From Flavobacterium sp. BFFFF2 (lineage in GTDB: Bacteria; Bacteroidota; Bacteroidia; Flavobacteriales; Flavobacteriaceae): a stretch of DNA of 64,000 nucleotides. A program made the position numbers and the translations under genes. Positions 18,232 through 25,692 of this stretch are shown piece by piece; the first letter of the stretch is position 1; the number at the start of each line of letters is the position of its first letter. The stretch is taken from the NCBI GenBank assembly GCA_002256385.1, contig NKJD01000008.1, forward strand, positions 1-64,000, written 5' to 3'. The notes below the pieces were generated by a model. That model was not told the origin of the DNA, ran no database searches, and worked only from the letters and a program-made list of their open reading frames with translations.

Positions 18232-19501
18232 TTCGGGCAGTATAGGTAAAATATAAGCAAACGGCTATGCCATAGATAAAATAGGTGAAGGTGTACGCCT
18301 TGAGTGCACCTTGAAGTCCTTGGTTTTCAATGCCAATGTTACTGGTGTACATCCACAGCAAACCTGAAGCGAGTTCAAAAACCAAAAATGATTTCCAGCG
18401 TTTTTCGGCAAAGAATAAATACCCCCAAATTAAGGAGGCTGCCCGCAACCCATCGCCTGCAAATTGCCATGTCATGGCCGATTCAATGGGGTCAAAAGCA
18501 TCGGAGAAAAGAAATGGCACCCATAATGAGCGGCCCAACCACAAAATGACCAAACCAGCCAAAAACAAAGGAAACAATCGAAAATAAAACCGCCGAAAGG
18601 CAATGTTGCGCTCCCGATTGCTTTTTCCCCGAACCAACAAGGGCAAAAAATAATAGGTAGTGACTGATCCAACAAATAAAAACAAAAACGACGAAATTCG
18701 GCTCAGTGCTTCCCAATACCCAGCCACTTCCAGTCCTTGAAAAATCATGAGTTGATCGCGGATATACCATTGAATGATCGGGTTCCAAATGGCAGCCAAA
18801 ATACTCATGGCACTCACAGTGAGGAGCGGTTTCAACGATGTTAATTCGATCGATTGAAATGTAAAAAACCGAAACGCATGCATCTTTTTTAATACATACA
18901 GATACCAAGTCAGTAAAAAAACAGGGTAGGCGATGAGCGAAAGCATGGCCCCCGAAAGGCCAAATCGGCTCACCAAAACATAAGTGAGCATTAAATTGAT
19001 GATACTTCCCCAACTGGCGGCTTTAAAATAGGAAATAGTTTGGCCAAGGCCATTTAAGACCATGCCCAGATAAAGTTGCGCCCAATAAAAAGGCAGCAAG
19101 CTCAAACAACAAATCCAGAAATAGGTGTTTACGGGTGCATTATGTAGTACCGCTGATTCCATCCAATGCCATCCCAGCGCGCTGCCAGCCAGCACCAAAA
19201 CACCCGTTGCACCAATTAATGCCAAGCAAGTTGACAATAAACGCGACCGATCGTGGTCTGTTAATTCGGGTTTTGATAGACTTTGAATCAGGCTGTTTTC
19301 GAGTCCAAGCGTAACTAGAACCTCCCATTCGGCAAGTAAGTTTCTAAAATTGCCCAAATGAGCCATACCCATTGGGCCCAAAAAAAGCGCATACCATTTG
19401 GCCGCGCAAAAAGCCGAAAAGGTTTTAGCAAGCACATGCACCGCGTTCCAACGGGTAATCCGTCGAAGCAATTGTGATGAAAATGCCTTTTTGGGCTGCA
19501 T
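18215..19501 (-). CDS. Polysaccharide flippase-like membrane protein (MATE/MOP superfamily)
   Basis: A 428-residue protein with about 12 hydrophobic segments. The N-terminal FCAAKWYALFLGPMGMAHLG resembles Wzx-type flippases, where a conserved first-helix motif reads like LGPxGxG. Such proteins move lipid-linked oligosaccharides across the inner membrane. No glycosyltransferase genes lie next to it, unlike a normal surface-polysaccharide cluster, so the substrate is unknown. The C-terminus overlaps the histidine kinase by 17 bases on the other strand. Confidence 0.8.
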   Translation of the reverse strand: MQPKKAFSSQLLRRITRWNAVHVLAKTFSAFCAAKWYALFLGPMGMAHLGNFRNLLAEWEVLVTLGLENSLIQSLSKPELTDHDRSRLLSTCLALIGATGVLVLAGSALGWHWMESAVLHNAPVNTYFWICCLSLLPFYWAQLYLGMVLNGLGQTISYFKAASWGSIINLMLTYVLVSRFGLSGAMLSLIAYPVFLLTWYLYVLKKMHAFRFFTFQSIELTSLKPLLTVSAMSILAAIWNPIIQWYIRDQLMIFQGLEVAGYWEALSRISSFLFLFVGSVTTYYFLPLLVRGKSNRERNIAFRRFYFRLFPLFLAGLVILWLGRSLWVPFLFSDAFDPIESAMTWQFAGDGLRAASLIWGYLFFAEKRWKSFLVFELASGLLWMYTSNIGIENQGLQGALKAYTFTYFIYGIAVCLYFTYTARITQKD

Positions 19502-19663
19502 AATAGTAATTTGGACAAAGAAAATGAATTTAGGGCAAACTTTGGGTAAGTCTAAAGTCTAAAGCCGAAAGTCTAAAGTCTTTTTTTAGTTGAAAGTGGG
19601 AAAGTTGAAAGTGGGAAAGGAGGCACTAGGCACTAGGCTTTTTTTTGTTTCAGGTTTAGCTTC

Positions 19664-19717
19664 GCTCCGTTCGGCCCTGTGGGCCTCGGGTCAGGTTTTG
19701 TTGAGGCAAGCTAAAGC
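19664..19717 (+). repeat. GC-rich intergenic direct repeat, copy 1
   Basis: Begins GCTCCGTTCGGCCCTGTGGG and ends GGCAAGCTAAAGCT. It contains the stem GGCCC-TGT-GGGCC. The second copy at 19763-19817 differs at one or two bases. A broken version (GCTCCGTTCGTGCCTTCGGC) lies near 20207. Confidence 0.8.
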
Positions 19718-19744
19718 TCGCGTACCTGAAGCCCACTGGGCTTC
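19707..19744 (+). repeat. Double-hairpin unit 1
   Basis: First stem around AAGC-TAAA-GCT(C), then a short linker GTACCT, then second stem GAAGCCC-ACT-GGGCTTC at 19728-19744. Related units follow at 19844, 19910 and, inverted, at 37423. Confidence 0.7.
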
Positions 19745-19762
19745 CTCCTTTTAATTTCAAAT

Positions 19763-19817
19763 GCTCCGTTCGGCCCTGTGGGCCTCGGGTCAAGTTTTGT
19801 TGAGGCAAGCTAAAGCT
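19763..19817 (+). repeat. GC-rich intergenic direct repeat, copy 2
   Basis: Same unit as 19664-19717, 99 bases downstream, including the GGCCC-TGT-GGGCC hairpin and the AAGCTAAAGCTT end. Confidence 0.8.
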
Positions 19818-19843
19818 TGATCGGATTAAATGTTTTTTTATTT

Positions 19844-19882
19844 GCGAACTAAAGTTCGCTTTCCGGAAGTCCACTGGACATC
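19844..19882 (+). repeat. Double-hairpin unit 2
   Basis: First stem GCGAAC-TAAA-GTTCGC (19844-19859), linker TTTCC, second stem GGAAGTCC-ACT-GGACATC (19865-19882). Loop sequences match the other units while stem sequences differ in paired fashion. Confidence 0.7.
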
Positions 19883-19909
19883 AAAAGAACTTTCGTCTTA
19901 GTATTTTCA

Positions 19910-19947
19910 CAAGCTAAAGCTTGTGTACCTGAAGCCCACCGGGCTTC
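19910..19947 (+). repeat. Double-hairpin unit 3
   Basis: First stem CAAGC-TAAA-GCTTG (19910-19923), linker TGTACCT, second stem GAAGCCC-ACC-GGGCTTC (19931-19947). Confidence 0.7.
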
Positions 19948-20511
19948 CTCCTCTTAATCTCAAATTCTTAATATCAAATCTGAAGCCCGCTGGGCTTCCT
20001 CCTTTATATATCATATATTTAAAGTTTCCCAATTCATCATTCCCAATTCATCATTCAAAATTTAACAAAGACACCTCCGAAGCCCGAATTAGTCCAAAAG
20101 TCGAAAGTCGAAAGTCAAAAGTCTTTTCCCTAGCATCATCTACTAAAACCAGACTTTTAGTTCCTGCAAGGCTTTTTTTAAAGTTTCCCAATTCAAAATT
20201 AGCTTCGCTCCGTTCGTGCCTTCGGCCCTCGGGTCAAAATTCATCATTCAAAATTTAAAAAAAGACACCTCCGAAGCCCACCCCTGAAGCAAAGGTATGC
20301 GTCTGGTTGATAGGTTTTGATTCCTAAAGTTATAAAATGGCGGCACGTAGCTAAAAAGATTCATTTCCAAATTACCTCATTTCCAAATTAACAACAACAA
20401 ATGTTAAATTTTATAATTATTTTCTTTTATTTATATTGTGTATTAAAAAAATTAATACGTTTGTTAAGATTCCCCCAACCGTTCATATTGTAACTTTTAA
20501 ACCTAAATACG

Positions 20512-20922
20512 ATGAGAAAATCAGTATTTTCGTGGGGGGGGGTATTTCTTCTCTTGCTTTTTTTAACGGGTTGTACCAAGGATTTGTATGATGATACCGT
20601 CCGTGAAGAGCAACTCAAACACTACGTTGCAAAGCTGAGCGACTTGCCCATGGTTCAGCAACACGTACAACGCCAAAAAATGAAGCGCGCAGCCAACCGC
20701 GATGCGGGCATTGATTATTGGAGCCTGATTAATTTGGACAAAGTCATTGTCCTCGAAGACAAGGAGGGGTTACAATCCTTTACTTTCTATGTGAATTTGC
20801 CCGACACAAATAAGCTTACCAACTTGGTAGTCAAAGAGAAAATTGACGGCAGTTATGAAGAGTACTTATTCGAGTACATTTCCAATGATTTGCAACAATG
20901 GTTGCAAGACAATCGGGAATAG
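20512..20922 (+). CDS. Bacteroidota lipoprotein, probably the N-terminal half of a frameshifted gene
   Basis: A 136-residue product with a signal peptide ending in the lipobox LTGC at residue 21, followed by a charged helical region (QHVQRQKMKRAANRDAG) and a beta-rich part (VIVLEDKEGLQSFTFYVNLP, VVKEKIDGSYEEYLFEY). It resembles the N-terminus of larger Bacteroidota lipoproteins with a Pro/Gly-rich middle. The next open frame starts inside it, in another frame, has no signal of its own, and continues with a Pro/Ser/Gly linker. One gene broken by a single indel near 20900-20925 is the simplest reading. Confidence 0.75.
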   Translation: MRKSVFSWGGVFLLLLFLTGCTKDLYDDTVREEQLKHYVAKLSDLPMVQQHVQRQKMKRAANRDAGIDYWSLINLDKVIVLEDKEGLQSFTFYVNLPDTNKLTNLVVKEKIDGSYEEYLFEYISNDLQQWLQDNRE

Positions 20923-21941
20923 TGCTCTCAAGTGTGGTTCCAAATATACTGGTATCTGATATGATTACAAATAAAGGGCTATGTGGACGTTGGGTACGCA
21001 TTAAAGTGTGTCCTTCAGGGCAACATAGCTCCGAAAACCCAGATAACACCTGTCTATTTCACCCATTTATGTGGCATTTTGACTTGATTTATACTACCGA
21101 AGCCTGCTATCCTTCAACTGAACTTCCCCGTGATGAAGGAACAGGTGGTGGTCCTGATTCATCATTGCCTTCGGTAGGCGGCCCTCCGAATTCAAATTCT
21201 CCTTCGACGCCTAACAGCCCCCCGCCCAATAGCCCAAGTTCGTCTGGTAGTCCCAGGGGTTCATCGGCGGTGACTACCAGTCCGAATGACCCAGACAACA
21301 GAACAGAGCCTTGTAAAGATGTGAAAAAGAACACCTTTAATAATGCAGCTAATAAAAACGCCATTTCAAGTCTTCGGAACTCTGGTAATTTGGATCTGGA
21401 TTATGAAAAAGGTTTATTAATGGATCAAAATTCACCTGAGCCAACAAACATTGACGGCCCACCAAATTATGGCGGCATGGACATTCAGATTAGTTCGGCT
21501 GGCACAGCTTATGGTATAGCACATGTTCATTATAATGGACCAAATATGATGCCTGCTTTTTCGTTTGAAGATTTAGAAACTTTATATAAAATATACAAAG
21601 CAAGAAAAGACAATAACAAACCCGTAAAAGAAATATTTTTTACGGTGTACACAAGAGCGGGTCAATTTGCCATGCAAATTGAAGACTTTTCGTTTTTTGA
21701 ACAACAAGGTGCCAATTTCCAAAATAATGACTTGACCTCGCTTAGGAAGGAATTCCATAAAAATATATATAGTTTAGATGCACCATTTGACAACGATAAT
21801 GTAACTCAAATCTCTGCTTCTTTGGCAAAATTCGGGGTGGGTTTATATAAAGCAAGCAATTCAAGTTTGGCAAGCTGGAGCAAAGTAACAGATAGAATTG
21901 ACCCAATTACCAATTTACCAAGCTTAATCCCTTGCAATTAA
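20898..21941 (+). CDS. Hypothetical surface protein, probable C-terminal half of the preceding lipoprotein
   Basis: A 347-residue frame: a Cys-containing region (residues 25-70), a Pro/Ser/Gly-rich linker (about 78-135), and a folded C-terminal domain with AYGIAHVHYNGPNMMPAFSF near residue 209 followed by EDLETLYKIYKARKDN. The His-x-His plus Ser/Phe-Glu-Asp pattern loosely recalls JAB/MPN-type peptidases, but the metal ligands are not established. It lacks a signal peptide and overlaps the upstream lipoprotein by 25 bases in another frame. Its last 30 residues recur as orphan fragments at 22646 and 23479. Confidence 0.65.
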   Translation: MVARQSGIVLSSVVPNILVSDMITNKGLCGRWVRIKVCPSGQHSSENPDNTCLFHPFMWHFDLIYTTEACYPSTELPRDEGTGGGPDSSLPSVGGPPNSNSPSTPNSPPPNSPSSSGSPRGSSAVTTSPNDPDNRTEPCKDVKKNTFNNAANKNAISSLRNSGNLDLDYEKGLLMDQNSPEPTNIDGPPNYGGMDIQISSAGTAYGIAHVHYNGPNMMPAFSFEDLETLYKIYKARKDNNKPVKEIFFTVYTRAGQFAMQIEDFSFFEQQGANFQNNDLTSLRKEFHKNIYSLDAPFDNDNVTQISASLAKFGVGLYKASNSSLASWSKVTDRIDPITNLPSLIPCN

Positions 21942-21989
21942 ATTTTTTGAATTATGAAAACAATATTTATCAAAAATAAACAGCGATAT

Positions 21990-22544
21990 ATGAAATCCAT
22001 ATTTCTAACATTAATTATCATTTGCGGCTATTTTTCAAACGCCCAACCGCCCACCTACACCCTAAAACAAGACACGCCACGTGTCATTCCTAACGGTGCC
22101 TATCTTCAAGACAATTTACATATTCTCGATAAATTTGTAGGCACTTGGAAATGCCAACAAAACGGCACAGAACTTAAGGTAGTCTTGTATCAATTTCCTC
22201 ACTATTTAATTGTAGACTACTATTGTGACGAACTTTTTGGATATTACGTATATACTGTGAATGGTGTTGAGGTGGTTAATACTTTTAGCTACACAGGGGA
22301 TGAAGCAAAAATTCAAATGGTTTGGTGGGGCCGAAGCAATGATACTAAATTGGTGCTTGAATTTTATGACCCAGCAAGACCAATGATCAGCACTACTTTT
22401 TTGACACTCGATTACAGTAATGTAGCTGGCACCGAAAAGCTCCATTGGAATTTGTTTATTGGAGGATTTCGTCCTCGTTTAGACACCGATCCTACGCCGA
22501 TTTTAACCCATCGGGTGCCAATGAATTGCGACTTAATTAGATAA
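21990..22544 (+). CDS. Secreted DUF6705-like protein, copy 1
   Basis: I start it at the ATG at 21990 (MKSIFLTLIIICGYFSNAQ, a clean signal peptide), giving 184 residues. The start at 21954 adds a charged 12-residue leader. Mature protein: beta-rich with PNGAYLQDNLHILDKFVGTW, the phrase typical of flavobacterial DUF6705 proteins as I remember them. No enzymatic motif is seen. It follows the 347-residue gene after 48 bases and ends in a strong terminator. A divergent paralogue follows at 22762. Confidence 0.75.
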   Translation: MKSIFLTLIIICGYFSNAQPPTYTLKQDTPRVIPNGAYLQDNLHILDKFVGTWKCQQNGTELKVVLYQFPHYLIVDYYCDELFGYYVYTVNGVEVVNTFSYTGDEAKIQMVWWGRSNDTKLVLEFYDPARPMISTTFLTLDYSNVAGTEKLHWNLFIGGFRPRLDTDPTPILTHRVPMNCDLIR

Positions 22545-22552
22545 AAAACTAA

Positions 22553-22590
22553 CCCCCACAAGCAAGTTGTTTTGTTTGTGGGGGGTTTGT
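22553..22590 (+). terminator. Intrinsic terminator after DUF6705 copy 1
   Basis: CCCCCACAA (22553-22561) pairs with TTGTGGGGG (22576-22584), followed by TTTGTTTT. Nearly identical to the terminator at 23384. Confidence 0.85.
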
Positions 22591-22693
22591 TTTATCTTTC
22601 GGTTAATATGGGTAACATGTTTTATTTCATTGTTTTCTCCAATAATTCCAAGCCGCAGGGATCAAACTCTTTAAAGCCAGCAATGACAACCTT
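22553..22693 (+). repeat. Direct repeat block, copy 1
   Basis: About 140 bases (terminator, then GGTAACATGTTTTATTTCAT, then a coding-like fragment) recur at 23384-23523 with only a handful of differences. This marks a duplicated gene-plus-terminator module. Confidence 0.8.
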
Positions 22694-22750
22694 GACAACT
22701 GGAGCGAATTAACCATTGAAAACAACGTAGTAAAACCAAACCCATGTTAA
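22646..22750 (+). pseudogene. Orphan C-terminal fragment related to the 347-residue protein
   Basis: After an in-frame stop, this frame reads AAGIKLFKASNDNLDNWSEL and ends at a TAA at 22748. It aligns with the C-terminus of the gene at 20898 (FGVGLYKASNSSLASWSKV). It has no start codon, so it is a displaced tail. Confidence 0.65.
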
Positions 22751-22761
22751 AACCAACCATC

Positions 22762-23373
22762 ATGAAAAAAATAATAGTTCATTGTATATTAATATTTGGA
22801 TTGAGTAATAGTTTCGGACAAAGCCCTTTTTATGACATAACCGATTTAGATCACCAAGCGCCATACGAGCCAAACAGCTATATAAAAGACACCCATGGTT
22901 ATCTTAACCTATTTGAAGGAACCTATATTGGTTCTCAAACCGATAATGGCAATACTTATACGGTAAAATTGGTACTACAAAAAAAGGAACTCAATTATGA
23001 CTATGATCGTTTTGAAGATTTACTTATTGGAGAATATGAGGTACAGAAAAATGGTTCTGTTGTATATTCATCACTAAATAAACTGCAAATAAATTATCCA
23101 AATCAAAATTCTCACTCCTTTTCTTCGAACAGTGTTTTCATCGGCAAATGGAGATGCCATCAATGTGGCCCTAACGAATTGCATATTAATGGTGGCTTGG
23201 TTGAGAGTGTTAGCGAATCATCATCAATTGTATTAATTCGATTGATTCAAATCAACAACCAACCAGGCATTGAATTTGAATTGGTTTGGCGAATGCGCGG
23301 GCATGTAGAAGGTGATCCACCGTTGCCACTTCCTAGTTTTCCGGGTGGTACTTATTTAATGGTCAAACAGTAA
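22762..23373 (+). CDS. Secreted DUF6705-like protein, copy 2
   Basis: Start chosen at the ATG at 22762 (MKKIIVHCILIFGLSNSFGQ, a typical signal peptide), giving 203 residues. The start at 22744 adds six residues. It is a divergent paralogue of the gene at 21990: both have a P-N-x-Y-x-K/Q-D motif after the signal and a GTY/GTW segment (NLFEGTYIGSQTDNGN). It contains a CHQC pair in WRCHQCGPNELH. Its downstream terminator is almost identical to that of copy 1, so the module was duplicated. Role unknown. Confidence 0.72.
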   Translation: MKKIIVHCILIFGLSNSFGQSPFYDITDLDHQAPYEPNSYIKDTHGYLNLFEGTYIGSQTDNGNTYTVKLVLQKKELNYDYDRFEDLLIGEYEVQKNGSVVYSSLNKLQINYPNQNSHSFSSNSVFIGKWRCHQCGPNELHINGGLVESVSESSSIVLIRLIQINNQPGIEFELVWRMRGHVEGDPPLPLPSFPGGTYLMVKQ

Positions 23374-23383
23374 ATTACTATTT

Positions 23384-23420
23384 CCCCCACAAGCAAGTTG
23401 TTTTGTTTGTGGGGGTTTTG
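23384..23420 (+). terminator. Intrinsic terminator after DUF6705 copy 2
   Basis: CCCCCACAA (23384-23392) pairs with TTGTGGGGG (23407-23415), then TTTTG. Duplicate of the terminator at 22553. Confidence 0.85.
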
Positions 23421-23523
23421 TTTTACTTTCAGTTAATATGGGTAACATGTTTTATTTCATTGTTTTCTTGAACAATTTCCTGCCGCAGGGATCAAACTCT
23501 TTAAAGCCAGCAATGACAACCTT
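23384..23523 (+). repeat. Direct repeat block, copy 2
   Basis: Second copy of the block at 22553-22693, again joining terminator to the orphan C-terminal fragment. Confidence 0.8.
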
Positions 23524-23544
23524 ATTGAAAGTGGTCAACACTAA
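23479..23544 (+). pseudogene. Second orphan C-terminal fragment
   Basis: The frame reads AAGIKLFKASNDNL and then diverges (IESGQH) to a stop at 23542. It is the same fragment as at 22646 but shorter, without a start codon. Confidence 0.6.
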
Positions 23545-23733
23545 TCAGGGATTTACAATTTACAAATTTCAAACCTCAAACCTCAAACCTCAAATTTCAA
23601 ATCTTTCTTCTTGCTTCTTTCCTCTTCAGAAATCTGCCATCCCAAATTATTTTAAAACGAATAAGCGGTATCTGGCTGTAAAGTGTGTCTTCATTGGGAA
23701 AAAAACGCTACTTTCACGCCCGTTATTTTGCCT
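23545..23733. other. AT-rich spacer with short-period repeats
   Basis: Near 23560-23605 the words CAAACCTCAAA and CAAATTTCAAA recur in tandem. No gene. The stretch ends at the DedA start. Confidence 0.5.
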
Positions 23734-24417
23734 ATGGAACCGTTTAATTGGAAGCAGCTTTTTAACCCCGAATTCTACATACTGATGCAAATCAGTGGGG
23801 TCAATATTGGATTATATGTAGTGTTGTTCATCATCTTTGCCGAAACGGGTTTGTTTGCCGGTTTCTTTTTGCCTGGCGACAGCTTGTTGTTTTTGGCGGG
23901 TATTTATAGTGATTTACTGATGCAACAACTTATAAATACCAATGGGTTTTTAAGTGTTTTTATGTTGAGTTTACTGGTGGCAGGTGCTGGCATTGTGGGC
24001 AATATGGTCGGGTACTGGTTTGGGTCAAAAAGCGGTTATTACCTCTACAAAAAAGAAGATAGTTTTTGGTTTAAGAAAAAATATTTATTTCAGTCCAAAG
24101 AATTTTTTGAGCGCTATGGCGGCAAAGCGATTGTCTTTGCGCGGTTTTTGCCCATTTTCAGAACCTTTGCTCCGATCATTGCGGGCATCGTGAATATGGA
24201 TAAAAAGAAATTTATGTTTTACAATGTAGTAAGTTCAATGGTATGGGCTTTCTCTTTAATTAGTGCAGGTCATTACTTGGCTAGTTTTGTGCTACAACAA
24301 TGGGATATTGACCTGAAACACCACATTGAAAAAATAGTCATCGTGATTGTATTGGTAACAACGGCGCCAGTCTTGTTTAAAATGTTGCGAAAACCAAAGT
24401 CAAACGATTCGGTTTAA
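23734..24417 (+). CDS. DedA-family membrane protein
   Basis: I start this at the ATG at 23734 (MEPFNWKQLFNPEF, 227 residues); the longer frame from 23683 adds an implausible hydrophilic leader. It shows the SNARE-associated/VTT domain: IFAETGLFAGFFLPGDSLLF near residue 38, then GNMVGYWFGSKSGYYLY, and the signature FFERYGGKAIVFARFLPIFR near 127. DedA proteins are inner-membrane lipid transporters or scramblases, many affecting undecaprenyl-phosphate recycling. It is convergent with anmK, and a GC-rich repeat separates them. Confidence 0.93.
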   Translation: MEPFNWKQLFNPEFYILMQISGVNIGLYVVLFIIFAETGLFAGFFLPGDSLLFLAGIYSDLLMQQLINTNGFLSVFMLSLLVAGAGIVGNMVGYWFGSKSGYYLYKKEDSFWFKKKYLFQSKEFFERYGGKAIVFARFLPIFRTFAPIIAGIVNMDKKKFMFYNVVSSMVWAFSLISAGHYLASFVLQQWDIDLKHHIEKIVIVIVLVTTAPVLFKMLRKPKSNDSV

Positions 24418-24485
24418 CCTTTCCTAGTTTACATTTCTTTTCAATGGTTACTTCTTGATAGATCGGATGCTTTAGTGGCTCCGAT

Positions 24486-24606
24486 TTGTCTGCTTGTGCC
24501 ATATTGTGTGAGGGCGACAGCGGAGCTCCTGCGCTTTGGGCACCGAAGCGCAGAGCGGGAGTGAAAGACCGACCCGCGGCCCTGCAAGGCCGGGGGGCAC
24601 ACCCAC
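24486..24606. repeat. GC-rich structured intergenic element
   Basis: Much richer in G+C than its surroundings. Hairpin CTGCGCTT (24529-24536) with AAGCGCAG (24546-24553), then AGAGCGGGAGTGAAAGACC, then a second hairpin with GGCC-CTGCAA-GGCC at 24578-24591 ending in a G run. It lies between two convergent genes and could serve as a terminator. It shares AGAGCGGGA and a GGAGCTCC/CAGCTCC arm with the element at 54616. Confidence 0.6.
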
Positions 24607-24615
24607 CACAAAAAA

Positions 24616-25692
24616 CTAAGGCAAGTAAATCTGTCCAGAACTGTGTTCGTGGCTGGCGCCGGTCACGCTGGCCAACACATTGATTTGGTTTTGCCAACGC
24701 AGCAGTCCTAAGAAGGCAAAAATCAACGCTTCTTTAAATTCTAATAATTGGTTGTCAGGAACATGCAACTTGGTATTGGGCGCATGCGCTTGCATGCGTT
24801 CCATTAAATACTGGTGATAAGCCCCACCACCTGTGACCAAAACGCATTTAGCATCGATAGGAAAGGTAGCCGCAATTTGCTGGGCAATGTGCTCCACCAC
24901 CGTGGCCAATTGGTCGGGGATCGACAACAAAAAACGCGCTAAAATCGGATAAAATGCCTGATTCAGCCATTCGACACCCAATGATTTGGGCGCCCCTTGT
25001 TGGTAATAGGGCAACTGATTTAATGCAGTTAGCAAATCGGCATGAACTTTACCTTGTCGGGCTACATTGCCGCCGTTGTCATACGGCAGTCCGAGGGGGG
25101 CAATAAGAGTGTTGAGCACCGTATTTACGGGCGAACAATCAAAGGCCAAGCGCCGTTTTTGCGCATTTTGGTTCGTTTCAAAGGAAATATTGGAAAATCC
25201 GCCCAAGTTCAAACAGGCATCATAAGTACCAAACAACAGCCGATCGCCGATCGGGACCAAAGGCGCTCCCTGTCCGCCGAATGCGACATCTTGTACCCGA
25301 AAGTCGCAGACCACGGGCAATTGCAGCCTTCCAGCCAACAAAGGGCGGTTGCCAATTTGCAGGGTATAGCCCTCTTGCGGACGGTGTTTCAGGGTGTGCC
25401 CATGAGAAGAGACGAAATCAACGTTGCTCAGTTCAAATTGGGCAATAAAAGCCTGAATGCGTTCGGCAACCAACAGTGAAAAATCAAGATCAAGTGTGTC
25501 TAACTCATGCCCTTCGGTGTGCAAGCCATTGCGCAGTCGCTCCACCCACTGGGTGGAATAAGGCTGGGAATCAGCCGCTTCAATGGCAAATTGCCACCTG
25601 TCATTTTGTTGCCAGAACCGCACGCATGCCAAGTCCATCCCGTCTAGGGAAGTGCCCGACATCATGCCTATGACCCGAATGGAAGGCGCCAT
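24616..25692 (-). CDS. anmK: Anhydro-N-acetylmuramic acid kinase
   Basis: A 358-residue sugar kinase that phosphorylates and opens 1,6-anhydro-MurNAc during cell-wall recycling. The N-terminal phosphate loop is GMMSGTSLDGMDLA (residues 9-22), with SHGHTLKHRP near 95, FGGQGAPLVPIGDRLLFG near 133, the NLGGFSNISF segment near 157, and VTGGGAYHQYLMERM near 285. Complete length. Its start abuts the stop of leuS, so it is probably co-transcribed downstream of leuS. Confidence 0.96.
   Translation of the reverse strand: MAPSIRVIGMMSGTSLDGMDLACVRFWQQNDRWQFAIEAADSQPYSTQWVERLRNGLHTEGHELDTLDLDFSLLVAERIQAFIAQFELSNVDFVSSHGHTLKHRPQEGYTLQIGNRPLLAGRLQLPVVCDFRVQDVAFGGQGAPLVPIGDRLLFGTYDACLNLGGFSNISFETNQNAQKRRLAFDCSPVNTVLNTLIAPLGLPYDNGGNVARQGKVHADLLTALNQLPYYQQGAPKSLGVEWLNQAFYPILARFLLSIPDQLATVVEHIAQQIAATFPIDAKCVLVTGGGAYHQYLMERMQAHAPNTKLHVPDNQLLEFKEALIFAFLGLLRWQNQINVLASVTGASHEHSSGQIYLP

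Larger units (their letters stand above)
19502..20511. other. 1-kb gene-free region packed with palindromic and low-complexity repeats
   Basis: No credible gene. It holds a 54-base GC-rich direct repeat twice, three double-hairpin units, one single hairpin at 19982-19998, two copies of AAAGACACCTCCGAAGCCC (20065 and 20262 areas), and short-period words such as AAAGTC repeated near 19552-19582 and 20092-20122. A minus-strand open frame over 19656-19874 merely translates these repeats. Confidence 0.8.

Noticed and set aside
19664..19817. CRISPR-like direct repeats
   Set aside because: Only two copies of the 54-base unit, with a spacer containing other hairpins and no cas genes.
19656..19874. 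72-residue minus-strand frame with internal peptide repeats
   Set aside because: The peptide repeats mirror the 54-base DNA repeat and double hairpins; no start context and no domain.
24377..24697. 106-residue minus-strand frame across the GC-rich element
   Set aside because: It overlaps the ends of both DedA and anmK and translates a structured repeat.
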